Source: Cristatella mucedo
Taxonomy: Eukaryota; Bryozoa; Phylactolaemata; Cristatellidae
DNA length: 64,000 nt
NCBI GenBank assembly: GCA_009760855.2
Contig: WPIO01000121.1
Coordinates: 891,001-955,000, forward strand
Direction: 5' to 3'
In this document: positions 54,455 to 64,000 of the stretch, piece after piece
How positions within the stretch are numbered: position 1 is the stretch's first letter
Layout of the letters: each line of letters starts with the position of its first letter
The notes under the pieces: generated by a model
The model's database searches: none
The model's input: the letters and a program-made list of their open reading frames with translations, nothing else
What the model was told of the DNA's origin: nothing
Translations under genes and position numbers: made by a program

Positions 54455-54905
54455 CTGCACCAGTTTCAGCCTCTTCGCGCCCTCAGCAGGGCCTGTGTGG
54501 ACAATAAGTTAGCCGTTCTATTCCTTCGTTAATAAGTTAGCCATTCCATTCCTTCGTTTAAAGACCGTTGGCAACGGAAGCTTTAGCTCTGCAGGTCCTA
54601 GACTGTGGAACTCGCTTCCACAATTCTTACGCAGCGACAACTGCTGTTCTGCTGCCGACTATGGCTCATCCTTTTCAGCGGTCCTGAGCTGCTACTTCCA
54701 TGCTACTCACTACCTCAACTGCTCTCCTGACTCTGCTATGCTTCCCACTTTCTCTTTGTTGCGTGAGACGAAGTCTGTTGGCTACCGAATGCGTACCGAA
54801 AGCCGCTAAGGCTGTGAGTGCGCTATACAAAACTCCCCTGCGTAATACCCACATGGTGTTTATGACTTTGTGGTGTTACAGACGGAGATACATATGTACA
54901 TACAC
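54455..54905 (+). mobile_element. L2-B LINE, 3' end
   Basis: LHQFQPLRALSRACVDNKLA-like block with a 28-bp tandem duplication ('ataagttagcc.ttc.attcc' twice), then 'ggaactcgcttccacaattc' and the tail 'gttacagacggagatacata'. Confidence 0.85.
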
Positions 54906-54999
54906 GTCGCCGCCTCGACTGGGCCGTCGCCAGTGCGGGCGGCACGCCGTCGTTAGACGCGGAGCGCACGCTCGCAGTACCTCCGGCTTAGATGCTCTG

Positions 55000-55975
55000 G
55001 AAACAGGAACGAGTCTGGCCCAGCCCCGAGCTGTGAGCAGATGTACGACGGTGCCGACTGCCCGAAGCATCTCTACGGCAACCTCTCGCTGGCGTCCGGC
55101 TCTGACGTCCTGGCCGTCTCTACTGCCAACGAATCTGTCAACTGAGTCCGACGGAATGAAGCTTGCACTGCTCGTCGTCATGTCCAAACTGCGGGATTTC
55201 CCGTCAGGCTGGAGGCCGGGGTAGGCGTGCCGGGCACGAGCGGCCCCAGCACGCGCAGGGTAGAGTCAGCCGATGCCTGGCCACGGACAGGTTCGCCACC
55301 CGGACCACGTCACTTCCGGACCACGGGCCCTGTCTGGCCTGTCGTTCCGGGCGTGGTGGTTCGTGCACTGCGCGCGCCTGGACGCGCTGCCAGTGGCTGC
55401 TGCCACGAGTCTGGCATACCCCGGGACGCGTGCCAGCTGCTGCTGCCTATGCCGCACGGAGGGCAGAGACCGTTTGTCACGTGCTGAGCCACGTGCCGGC
55501 CGATGCTGCGTGCTATCACGGCCCGACGCCACCTGGTTCCGGGCCGCCTAATCGGGGCTCTTCCTGCCACCGCGTGCTCCTGCCTCTCGGCAGGTCCTCG
55601 CTCCTGCCCGCTGGCCGGGGCTCCGGCTGTCACGCGGTCATCGTCGACGTGACGGCGCCGTTTGACGGCAGCGAGCCTTGGCGGCGGCCGCCCGAAAAAT
55701 AGGTTGCAAAGTACACGGTCATGGCCTAGTCTCTCCTGACCGATGGCTATCGGACGGCAGTGGTGAGGCCCTTCGCGGCCGGCGCCCTCGGCATCTGGTG
55801 GCCCGATAATGAAGCCCGCTCGCTCTCTCCCGACCTCGGCGTTGCACGCGTGGAAAGGACGACAGTGGGGCGCCTGCACGTCTCGGACGCCATTTCCGGT
55901 TCGGAAGCAGCGCGGTCGGTTCCACAGCGGTGTGGCGGGTAATACACGCGGCTCCGGCAGGGCTGGGCTCCACCG
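55000..55975 (+). mobile_element. R2/NeSL-like LINE, degenerate C-terminal region
   Basis: Three plus frames together show the region downstream of RT in LINEs with a restriction-like endonuclease. In order: SGLSFRAWWFVHCARLDALP (55273 frame), ETVCHVLSHVPADAACYH (zinc-knuckle-type block), RVLLPLGRSSLL, then HAVIVDVTAPFDGSEPW (the PD-(D/E)XK-type core, about 55635-55680). After an in-frame stop come VAKYTVMA, stop, and LLTDGYRTAVVRPFAAGALG with IWWPDNEA. At least one frameshift and two stops make it dead. Family assignment rests on remembered motifs. The L2 families here have APE endonucleases instead, so this is a third LINE lineage. Confidence 0.65.
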
Positions 55976-56131
55976 TTTGAGTGAGAGTGAGAGTGGGAGT
56001 GAGAAAGCGGTGACGGCGGCCAAAATACGGTGAGACCGCTTCAGCAGCGGCGGTGGCGAAATTAGTTGTTGGCAGGCGTCCCTCCCCTTGACCGCGCTTT
56101 GATTTGCAAATTCACTTCCGCAGGCGACGGT

Positions 56132-56138
<7 letters not shown>

Positions 56139-56179
<41 letters not shown>

Positions 56180-56180
56180 T
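56139..56180. repeat. (GGC)n trinucleotide array
   Basis: About 13 units in GC-rich sequence. Similar (GCC)n occurs at 56528-56585. Confidence 0.9.
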
Positions 56181-56334
56181 AACAAGGCTTGGCGCACAAC
56201 TCGTGTTGTGACCTTGACCTTGATGGCTAGGCTAAGGTGGTCCTGCTACGGCGCAACGCGAACCTCTGGGTGTGAGGCGGCAACAGTGAGTGACACGGCT
56301 ACTCCGAGCGCCTGGGGGTGCTGGCAAGCATCCC

Positions 56335-56370
56335 GCAGGCGCTCACGCCGCGGGCGGCGTGAGCGCCTGC
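56335..56370. repeat. 36-bp near-perfect palindrome
   Basis: GCAGGCGCTCACGCCGC and its reverse complement are separated by two bases. Confidence 0.9.
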
Positions 56371-56808
56371 TGCATGGCTCGCTCGCTGGCGCTGCCGGTC
56401 GCTCGGGCTATGAAGGGATGGGCGAGGGGCAAGGCCGCCGAGCCGCCGCCTCTGATTGGCGGGCGCGGTAAAAAGAGCGCAGAGGCAGAGGGGGTGTGGT
56501 GGAGTGAAGGATTTCTGACAGCAACTTCCTCCGCCGCCGCCGCCGCCGTCATCACCACCGCCACCGCCACCGCCGCCGCCGCCGCCATTTTCAAAAAGTG
56601 AACGAAGCAGAGTAGGAATTACGACTTGTTATTTGCGGCACTCGGCGGCGGGCGATCGACGCTGCAGTCGCCGTCGCCCGCATCATATCGCGCACGCGCG
56701 CCTCGTCTGCCGGCAGCAGCGTCTGCGCGTGCGTTCGGCTCTCGCCGGAGAGCGAGCGAGCGACGCAGATTTCAAGCGGCGTGTGAAGCTACCTCGGTAA
56801 GTCGGCGC

Positions 56809-56836
56809 GCCGGCATCGTGACGTCACGATGCCGGC
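56809..56836. promoter_or_regulatory. 28-bp perfect palindrome centred on a CRE
   Basis: GCCGGCATCGTGAC followed directly by its reverse complement. The centre is TGACGTCA (CREB/ATF consensus). It lies 12 bp after a GTAAGT donor in a CpG-rich region upstream of the decarboxylase exon. Confidence 0.55.
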
Positions 56837-57600
56837 TCCTGCACCGAGTGGCGACGCATTCGCCTTTTCCGGCCGCAATTTCCCGCACTCGTCGCCGCCG
56901 CCGTAAGGATCCGACATCTCTCCGCGAATCGATCCAGCAGCACTCGGGCCACCGACGGGCGTCGGGCCGTCTCCGTCCGTCGTCCGGCGCCACCGCGTCG
57001 CCGCCGACGCCGCGGCGCGCCGGGCGACGGACGGAGACGCGCGGTGGGGGCGCGGGCGCGGGCGTGGGCGCCGGCGGCAGGGTAAGTGGGAGCGGGCGGC
57101 TGTACGCTCAGCGAGACGTGCCCGCGCGCGCGTCGTGCGGGGCTGCCCGAGGCTCCGGCGGCGGCGGCGGCTGCGCGCCGGGCAGCGACGGCCCGGGCGA
57201 GAAGGTGGCTATCGCGACGAGACGCGACCTTCTCGCCGAGAGTACCTTCGTCGTCGCGACCTATCGCGGCGAGAGAGACACGAGAGACGACGACTCGGCG
57301 CTTGGAGCGCGAGGATAAGATAAGAAACGCGCGTAATTTGTTTAGACAAGATTACGACAAAGAGAGACCGCGGCGCGCGCGGCGCTCCCGTCTGACTCCG
57401 CCCGACCTTAAACTTGAGCTCGACTCGAGTGAAGCTCGCTCTGCGCGCGCGCGCGCACGAAGCCGAAGGAAGTCGAAGGGCGGATTCGCGCATTCGCCGC
57501 CCGCCCGCCCGACCGAGTAATTGGCTCGCAATCGATTGCCGTTATGTAAATACTCGCCGGCCCCGCTCGCCACTCCGTCCGCATCTTCACCGACGCGCGC

Positions 57601-57640
57601 GCTATTTAAGCATCTATTTAAGCATCTATTTAAGCGCCCA
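57601..57640. repeat. 12-bp tandem repeat, 3 copies
   Basis: CTATTTAAGCAT repeated three times, each carrying a TATTTAA element. It is AT-rich within a GC-rich region. Confidence 0.9.
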
Positions 57641-57824
57641 TCCGTCGCGATCGGCGGCGTGCGCTTCGCGACGCTCGACGCATTTCTCTCGCTCGCTCTC
57701 TCTCGAGCGCGTGAGCGCGTTCGCCCCGCCGACTGCCAGTCGCGAACCCAGTCGAGCTCGTCATTTATCATCCATCAGCCGCATTTGAAAAGGTCAGTAG
57801 AACGCTGGGAACGACTATGACAAA

Positions 57825-57923
57825 CTCTCTCTCTCCTTCTCTCTCCCTCTCTCCCTCTCTCTGTCCCTGTTTACCTCTGTCTCTGTCTTCTTCCCTCCCT
57901 CCCTCCTTCTCTCTCACTGTCCT

Positions 57924-57954
<31 letters not shown>

Positions 57955-57955
57955 G
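57825..57955. repeat. CT-rich microsatellite
   Basis: CTCT/CCCT variants. The open frames are artefacts. Confidence 0.9.
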
Positions 57956-58295
57956 TCTCCGCGCGATCGAGACAGGCTTTGCTGACGTCTCCGCCTTAGC
58001 CCGAGGCTCTCGGCTGACGGACGACACGGGAGAGGGCGATGTGAAGCGCGGCGAAGCTCGGAATCGGCGGCCTCGTTCTGCTTCGTCGCTCCAAAGCGCT
58101 GCCGATCTGCGCTGTTGAGCAGCACAACGAGCAGCGGCGAGAGGCCGCGCTCGCCAGTCGTTCGTCGTCGTCGTCTCGCCGCGCGCTTCTCGTCGGGGCG
58201 CCGGAGACGCGCGACGCATTCGGTGCCTAAGGCGCTTAAAGCCAGACTGCGGTTCGTCCTCGCAGCACCCGCCCCCACCGCCGCCACCGCCGCAG

Positions 58296-58416
58296 CTGCC
58301 CGCCTCCGCTATGGACTCGGACGAGATGCGATCGGCCGGCAGGACGATGGTCGACTACGTGGCCGACTTCTGGGACAGGCTGCCCAGCCTGCCCGTACTT
58401 CCGGCGGTGAAACCCG
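58296..58416 (+). CDS. group II PLP-dependent decarboxylase, first coding exon
   Basis: The family makes biogenic amines (aromatic-L-amino-acid, histidine or tyrosine decarboxylation; PLP cofactor, cytosolic). An acceptor (ccgccaccgccgcag) precedes the ATG at 58311 (G at -3 and +4). The exon encodes MDSDEMRSAGRTMVDYVADF, then WDRLPSLPVLPAVKPG, and ends at G|GTGAGC in phase 1. It matches the N-terminal signature of the family: x-F/M-R-x-x-G-x-x-M-V-D-Y-V-A-D/N-Y/F, then V-x-P-x-V-x-P-G (followed by YLR in the next exon). The catalytic domain with the PLP lysine lies in later exons, which I do not find in the remaining 5.6 kb. Which substrate subfamily it belongs to cannot be told from 36 residues. 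Confidence 0.75.
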
Positions 58417-59027
58417 GTGAGCCGCCGCCGCCCGCTCGATCGGCGATCGTGCGTCGATCGCAGCGCGTGCGATAGCTCCCGCGCTATGCTAGGCGCGAGT
58501 TCCCGTGCTGCGCCACGCGCGTGCACGATAACTCCCGTGTGTGTGCTGCTACCGGTCGCTAGCTGTAGCTGCCGAGCGTGGGCGGAGGAAGGTAGAAAGC
58601 GCTGAGGGCCCTGAAGCAAAAGCGAACGACGGATCTCATCGGTAAAGTTGCGCGTCGCAGGGTCGAAGGTCGATGGCAGCTCTCGACCGCGTGAGTCACG
58701 ACCCGACAGGTTATCGATCGGTAGAGAGTGCACGATATCAGCGGATGGCGGAGCTAGAGGCCGGCTATCACCTTGACCTTGCTTGCTTGCCGCGCGCCGA
58801 TGCAGGCGACGCAAGCTGGATGCGGTTAGCCGCACTGCCGCGCTGCCTATGTGAGCCGTGTCCATCAGGCACCGGCCGCTGAAATAACGAGCGCCGGTGC
58901 GACATTCGCGGCCGGAAGAGCGTGGTCTTCAGTAGAGGATTTCGGGAAGAATGACCGCATCGCTGCTCTGAAAAAGAGCTCTTTAGTTGCCGCGTTGGCG
59001 CCCACCATGACTGCTTCATAACAGAAT
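58417..59027. other. start of decarboxylase intron 1
   Basis: No further decarboxylase exon, repeat family or conserved site recognised here. Confidence 0.4.
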
Positions 59028-59112
59028 AATAGTAATAATAATAGTAATACGTTTGTACGGCACCCTCGGAAAACTCAATACTTTTCTAGCAGCTCTCATG
59101 GCTGCTGGCACC
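59028..59112 (-). mobile_element. L2-A tail-only fragment
   Basis: (TAA)n, 'cgtttgtacggcaccctcgg', 'aaactcaatacttttctagc': a diverged antisense L2-A end. Confidence 0.65.
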
Positions 59113-59156
59113 ACATAATGCGACAAACGGCTCTGACGCCGTTTGTCGCATTATGT
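59113..59156. repeat. perfect 19-bp hairpin, 6-nt loop
   Basis: ACATAATGCGACAAACGGC, loop TCTGAC, exact reverse complement. It abuts the L2-A tail fragment. Confidence 0.9.
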
Positions 59157-59371
59157 TCAATCCTTAATAACGCCGATTGTAGCTGGCAACAAGTTTGCAC
59201 GACGCACCCGGCCAGAGCTGGGTGCATTAATCAACACCATATCGCGAGCCGATCAGCGGTGGGTTACTGGCGGGTGCTTTGCTCGGCACTTTGCCGTGCC
59301 TATCGGTCTAAGCCTTGCGGACTTCCTTCATCCCTTTACAACGGACCCTTCCTTCCATATCTCCTAGCAAC

Positions 59372-59448
59372 GGCGTCTGCAACGACGTTGCGACTCCGAA
59401 GCTGCTTCGAAGCTGCTTCGGAGTCGCAACGTCGTTGCTAGCGACGCC
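59372..59448. repeat. 24-bp perfect hairpin, extended by flanking pairing
   Basis: GCAACGACGTTGCGACTCCG+AAGC (59379-59402), 12-nt loop, exact reverse complement (59415-59438). Outer GGCGTC/GACGCC also pair. Confidence 0.9.
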
Positions 59449-60165
59449 ATTGCCGCGGAGCAGGGAAAAGAAAGAAAGCAGCACAGAAAGAGGCTGAGGA
59501 GCTGCTCGGAGCGGAGTAACCGCCGGAACCGGAACTGAGTAACTGCGAAGTCCAAGTTACTTTGTTTGTTCTTCGCCGCCACCGCTGCAGCCGCCGCCGC
59601 CGCCGTAGCAGCAGCCATAGGTTCAATCTTTCGAAGTTCAACCCTCTCACTCGCTCGCGCGCACGTGCTCGGAACCCTTTCCGGGGATCTTACTTTGGTT
59701 TTCTCACCAGTCTAAACTTGAACTCTGAAATGATGGCCACCGACGCTCGGTGGCCATAATTTCCGTCCGTCAATCGCGAATCGTCCGGTTCAATCGTCAC
59801 GTAAAATCTTTCGAAACCTCATTCTTTCTAATTAATTAATTCTAAAACTAATTCTTTCGCTTACCTTTCAGCTTCGAGTCCTGCCTACGAATGTAACGCA
59901 TTAGACGACCTAAGAGCCAAGTAGTTGCCATCTCTTGTCTCGTCTCTGAGCAGTTTAGTGTAATATCAATATAATGTTATGTAATATGATATTGTACAAT
60001 ATAATATGCATTAAATTGCTTATTCAAATAGTGTAATATAATATGATGTAATATTACAAACTACGTAACTATATGGTAAATACACACCAAAGTACGCTTC
60101 GCTGTCAGATCTGTCCGCTTCACCCTGACAAATGCGTCCCAGCGGATCTTCCGAGGCACGAATCT
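59449..60165. other. unassigned sequence, AT-rich from 59950
   Basis: No exon recognised. Around 59960-60055 there are repeated 'taatataatatg' variants. Confidence 0.35.
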
Positions 60166-60169
60166 GAGA

Positions 60170-60345
60170 CGCCGTGAGCTGGGCACAGCGGCCTCACGCT
60201 CTTGCTCTTCACGACCGAAGTTGTGCGTTCGAATTCCGCAGCAGGCCGTTCTTTGTTTGCCAACCAACTGCAAGCGGCGGTGACGAACGTGGGCAGGCTC
60301 ATCTGCCGCTGTACAAATTAGGTTCTTAAATCAGCCAATAATCAA
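60170..60345 (+). mobile_element. SINE1, copy 5
   Basis: Head 'gtgagctgggcacagcggcc', B box 'gcgttcgaattccg', 'caactgcaagcggcggtgac', end 'ttcttaaatcagccaata'. Confidence 0.75.
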
Positions 60346-60711
60346 CTATTTATTATTAATCTAAGATTTCGCATCCAGCGACTGAGCGCGCGGACATCAG
60401 CACCGAATTCAAACTGACCGCGGCAAATCATCTGCCCCAGTCGGTCCGACCGCGATCATGTGTTTATCAGTGGGAGCGGTTTCTTTGCAGACTGTGGGGT
60501 GAGGGCGGGGTCGGGGGAGGAGGAAGAGAAGTCGCCCCAGCTCCCTTGGCTCAGCTGCTACATATGGGCACCGGGAGGTGAGCTCTGGACACTCTTGAAT
60601 CCAACTGAAAAAGGGCGTGGCGTGAAGCCTAGCCACTCGCCACCTTATCCACTTCATTCCAGTTATCGGCTGCCCCGTAAAAACGCCCCGGTTCGGCCTT
60701 CGTCGGCTCAA
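60346..60711. other. unassigned sequence
   Basis: The two 84-104-aa open frames here are on opposite strands and lack signals. Confidence 0.35.
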
Positions 60712-60832
60712 TAATAATAACAATAATAATAATAATAATAATAATAATAGTAATAATAATAATAATGATAATGTATTTGATAAAGCGCCCTCGGATCACG
60801 CTCAATCTCTCTTTCTAGGCTTGATCAAAGCT
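60712..60832 (-). mobile_element. L2-A tail-only fragment with (TAA)n
   Basis: (AAT)n at 60712-60770, then 'tgtatttgataaagcgccct' and 'ctcaatctctctttctaggc'. Confidence 0.75.
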
Positions 60833-61222
60833 CAATCCTTGCCGAGGTGCGTGCTTGCATGCATGCATGCATGTGCAAACTGCAAGCACGTATGAATAAA
60901 TGCCCACATTTGTACATATACATGCTGGCAGGGTATCGTGAATTCATTTCAGAGAAGCAAGAGGTACGTCAGATGTGTCAGACGCCAGAGCCGCCGCTGG
61001 TTTCGCTCGCACCGCCATGTTGCGTTGACCTTTGACCCAAACGTGCGCGCACGCCCATAAGAGCAGCAAAAGCATCAAATCTGAGTGGCCACCGCCTTTT
61101 CTTCCAGGCCGTCCAATCAAGAGCTTAATCGCGCTGGCCCCTCAAAGGAGACAAGCAAATTGTCTCTGCATGTGCGTGTGCATGTGCATTGAAGGACTAT
61201 CGAACGAGACAAAGACACGAGA
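60833..61222. other. unassigned sequence
   Basis: Contains GCATGCATGCATGCATG at 60858-60874 and no recognised exon. Confidence 0.35.
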
Positions 61223-61570
<348 letters not shown>

Positions 61571-61854
61571 GGCGGCTTCAATTTGCCGTACTTTGGATTT
61601 CATAGTTATATCGGGCAGTTCAGAGAATTGCTGTAGGACGAAGTATCTATACGTAAGTATGCGAAGTATCACTACTACGTCGTCCTACAGCCAAGCCAGT
61701 TTTTCACCATCGTTCCCTCGATCGCTCGAAGCTAGACAACGGCGCACAGTCCAGATCCCCTGAGCGGGACTCGCTCGGAAACTTGAGGACTCGGGACTGT
61801 TGCAGGAGATTCCTGTCGTGCGTTCCAGGAACACAGCTGTTCAGCGGGGCTGCC

Positions 61855-61855
<1 letters not shown>
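61571..61855. other. unassigned sequence
   Basis: 'ctgtaggacgaagtat' and 'cgtcgtcctacag' (61631-61690) form an interrupted inverted repeat. Nothing else recognised. Confidence 0.35.
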
Positions 61856-61856
<1 letters not shown>

Positions 61857-61926
<70 letters not shown>

Positions 61927-61989
61927 ACAACACACATATACACAATATATATATATATATTTGTCTCTCTGTCTGTTTGTCTGCTGTCC

Positions 61990-62060
<71 letters not shown>
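61857..62060. repeat. (CA)n-(TA)n-(CT)n compound microsatellite
   Basis: CA array 61857-61925, short TA run, CT array 61993-62060. Confidence 0.97.
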
Positions 62061-62063
<3 letters not shown>

Positions 62064-62815
62064 ACGTGGACGAGCTATGAGCTCGCGGCTGCAGCGTCCA
62101 GGGTGATGCCGCCAGAGGGCTCTGCAATGCCCAAGCAAACGGCCGAGTCTCGCGCGAGCGTGAGTGCGGATACCGCTCGGCGCCAGCGAACGATGGGACT
62201 TTGCGCGAGGCTTTTTGGAAAAAGCTCAAAAATATGCCTCAACAGTGATTATAGCGATGCTCAATGCACGTTTTGTAGCAGGAAGCAGCTTAACACGTGA
62301 CAGCCACCCTTGTCTTATCGGAACGACCGTCAGCGTGCTGTTTAAGAGTGCCATTAGCGTCTGCTATCCTAGAGTGCATGCAGTGTCTACAGAACTGACG
62401 AAAACTGCTTCGGCACAAGTCGCTCATTCACAGCAAAATGCATTTATAAGGAAAGCAAGATGAATAGGGAATATGCGAAATCACACCCTGCGTTTTTTCG
62501 GAGAGAGCCCGTACTATTCGTCAAAGCTCTTTTGCGCCAGTTAGCTTCGCTGGCTAGGTTCGCAGAGGCCTCTCAATGACAACAAGGTCGCAGTGTAGAG
62601 GTCGCACTATCGAGGTCGCACTGTCAAGGTCGCACTGCCATAAGCCCCAGCTCGGACGTAGTCGGCAAGCGGAAAGCTGCCCGGAAGAAGATGGCGGCGA
62701 AAATGGCGTACAATCCATCGAGGGTGCGCAGTACGCACTTCTAATTTCGTCTCTTCTCACGTCTTGGGAAAAATCCAAGTTCTCTCTAGCTTGCACGGCT
62801 TCGTCGGGTTGCGAG
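62061..62815. other. unassigned sequence
   Basis: A 99-aa plus frame (62164-62463) and a 124-aa frame (62576-62950, running into the LINE) have no supporting signals. 'gaggtcgcactgtcaaggtc' is partly repeated at 62592-62640. Confidence 0.35.
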
Positions 62816-62819
62816 TGCC

Positions 62820-64000
62820 CGATTTTTCGGCAGGTTTTGATACTATCAATCACTAAGTCCTTCTTGAGCGCCTCCCATCTCGCCGGGGCATCACTGGCAT
62901 TGCACTGTAACGGATCAGGTCCTATCTCAATGGGAGACTCCAGAGTATAGTTGTGAATGGACACCGATCATCCGAGGACTATCTGAAATAGGGGGTACCT
63001 CAGCCCTCAGTGCTTGGCGCAGTTATTGTCACTGTTTATACTCTCCCTCTTGCCGGTGTGATTGCCAGACACAATCTAGGCTTTCACCTTTATGCAGAGG
63101 ACACTCGGTCGTAGCTTTGGTCCGATCTCTACCAGAAATCAAGCAGGTCGAATCAGCTCAATTCCATTGCTGCATGTATTGATGACAGTCACACATGGAT
63201 AGCAGCAAAATTTCTTAGATTGAATGATGATAAAAACCAACTTACTATTTATCGGAAAACAAAGTGTGGTTCAGAAATTGAAAAGGTTAACGCTCACAAT
63301 CGGCTCTGCCAGCGTAGGTCCTGTTGAATCTGTACGAAATCTAGGCGCCCTCTAGGCCAAAGGGACCTTTCATTAGATGACCACATTAGCTCCACACTCA
63401 AGTCTGCCTACTTTCAGCTACTTTATATTGCTAGCATTTGGGCTTGCTTAGACAATGATACCACATCTTAACTTGTCCATGCATTTTTGACATCCCGTCT
63501 CGACTTCTGTAACTCACTGCTTGCTGGTCTACGGGGCTGTACACCCAGCCCCGTACAGCTGGTGCAAAACTTGGTAGCTAGGCTTGTCTGTCGTGAGCAT
63601 CCCGGTTGCCACATTACACAACTTCTCGCCGACCTGCACGGGCTCCCAGACAAGTAAGGCATGCAATTCTAGGTTCTGTCTGCCACTTGTAGGTCTCTTC
63701 ATTCTTTGGTTCCAGCCTACCTATCAGACCTACTCCCCCACCAGGCCAAGCATCGTACCACTCGCTTTTCGGAATCTAATCATTTACCTATGCCTTGTAC
63801 GAGCATCTAATCCTGTGTGACTGATACCTTTGGTTCGTATGCCCCTAAGCCTGGACTCATTTCGGCATCACCGACTTCACCGCATTTAAGAAACTAAACA
63901 CGCAGCTATTTATTACAGCATTAAGTGTGTCCACATGATTCGTCCTTTACGGGCCTTTGGGTGCTGACACTGTGCATGCTGCCATTAACCATATTTGCAT
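62820..64000 (+). mobile_element. L2-A LINE, RT and C-terminus, cut by window end
   Basis: Begins at the RT motif A region ('caggttttgatactatcaat'). It runs through SYLNGRLQSIV, a degenerate motif C (FHLYAEDTRS for FHFYADDTQL), HAFLTSRLDFCNSLL, HDLHGLPD, and the 3' UTR start ('gctgacactgtgcatgctgc'), and continues beyond 64000. Many stops; inactive. Confidence 0.85.

Larger units (their letters stand above)
56600..58295. promoter_or_regulatory. CpG-rich upstream region of the decarboxylase gene
   Basis: Very CpG-rich. Strong donor-like sites (CTCG|GTAAGT at 56796, CAGG|GTAAGT at 57082) could end 5' UTR exons spliced to the acceptor at 58295. It contains the 28-bp palindrome at 56809, an inverted repeat at 56966-57042, three copies of CTATTTAAGCAT at 57601-57636 (TATA-like), and CT tracts at 57825-57955. 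Overlapping open frames are not supported as coding. Confidence 0.4.

Noticed and set aside
55310-56197. 295-aa minus-strand ORF
   Set aside because: Antisense of the R2/NeSL-like LINE relic, whose motifs read clearly on the plus strand.

Overview
The window is nuclear DNA from an animal. The evidence is spliced genes with GT/AG introns, CpG-rich exon clusters, abundant microsatellites, tRNA-derived SINEs and vertebrate-style L2/CR1 LINEs; there are no bacterial operons, Shine-Dalgarno starts or CRISPR arrays. Very GC-rich coding exons full of poly-Ala/Gly/Pro, set among AT-rich and simple-repeat DNA, would fit a jawless vertebrate such as a lamprey, but this is a weak inference and other marine animals are possible. 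Most long open frames are shadows of simple repeats or of stop-poor GC-rich DNA.

Four host-gene loci can be supported. (1) Minus strand, about 5.0-5.9 kb: the last two coding exons of an unrecognised gene, with an alpha-helical stretch running across the splice junction and a polyadenylation signal. (2) Plus strand, 15.7-17.9 kb: a small two-exon gene (118 aa, or 145 aa from an upstream ATG) with a basic C-terminus. (3) Plus strand, 24.5-36.0 kb: an 11-exon gene predicted to encode about 1950 aa; all ten introns fall in phase 1, so every internal exon is a multiple of three. It is Ala/Ser/Arg/Pro-rich and not recognised. (4) Plus strand, 58.3 kb: the first coding exon of a group II PLP-dependent amino-acid decarboxylase (AADC/HDC/TDC family), preceded by a CpG-rich upstream region; the rest of that gene was not found in the window.

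The remaining sequence is largely mobile elements. Two non-LTR families dominate. L2-A has an APE endonuclease, an RT, and a 3' tail ending in (ATT)n. L2-B has a tail ending in ATGTA-type repeats. Every copy is broken. At 40.8-47.2 kb one L2-A element carries three nested insertions: a SPIN-like hAT MITE with an 8-bp target duplication, a long L2-B, and another L2-A 3' end. At 50.1-53.9 kb an antisense L2-A is interrupted by an L2-B, with a 6-bp target duplication and an empty-site paralogue elsewhere in the window. A degenerate C-terminal part of an R2/NeSL-like LINE (restriction-like endonuclease type) lies at 55.0-56.0 kb. There are two SINE families: SINE1 (no L2 tail) and SINE2 (its tail is related to L2-A, suggesting that L2-A mobilised it).

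Other structure: a tandem segmental duplication at 22.3-24.2 kb, a dispersed repeat of about 0.8 kb (3.36 and 11.23 kb), a 12-copy 33-bp minisatellite with alternating subtypes at 36.0 kb, long GA/CT/AT arrays, a pure 6-bp (ACACGC) array of about 260 bp, and several near-perfect palindromes, one centred on a CRE (TGACGTCA).
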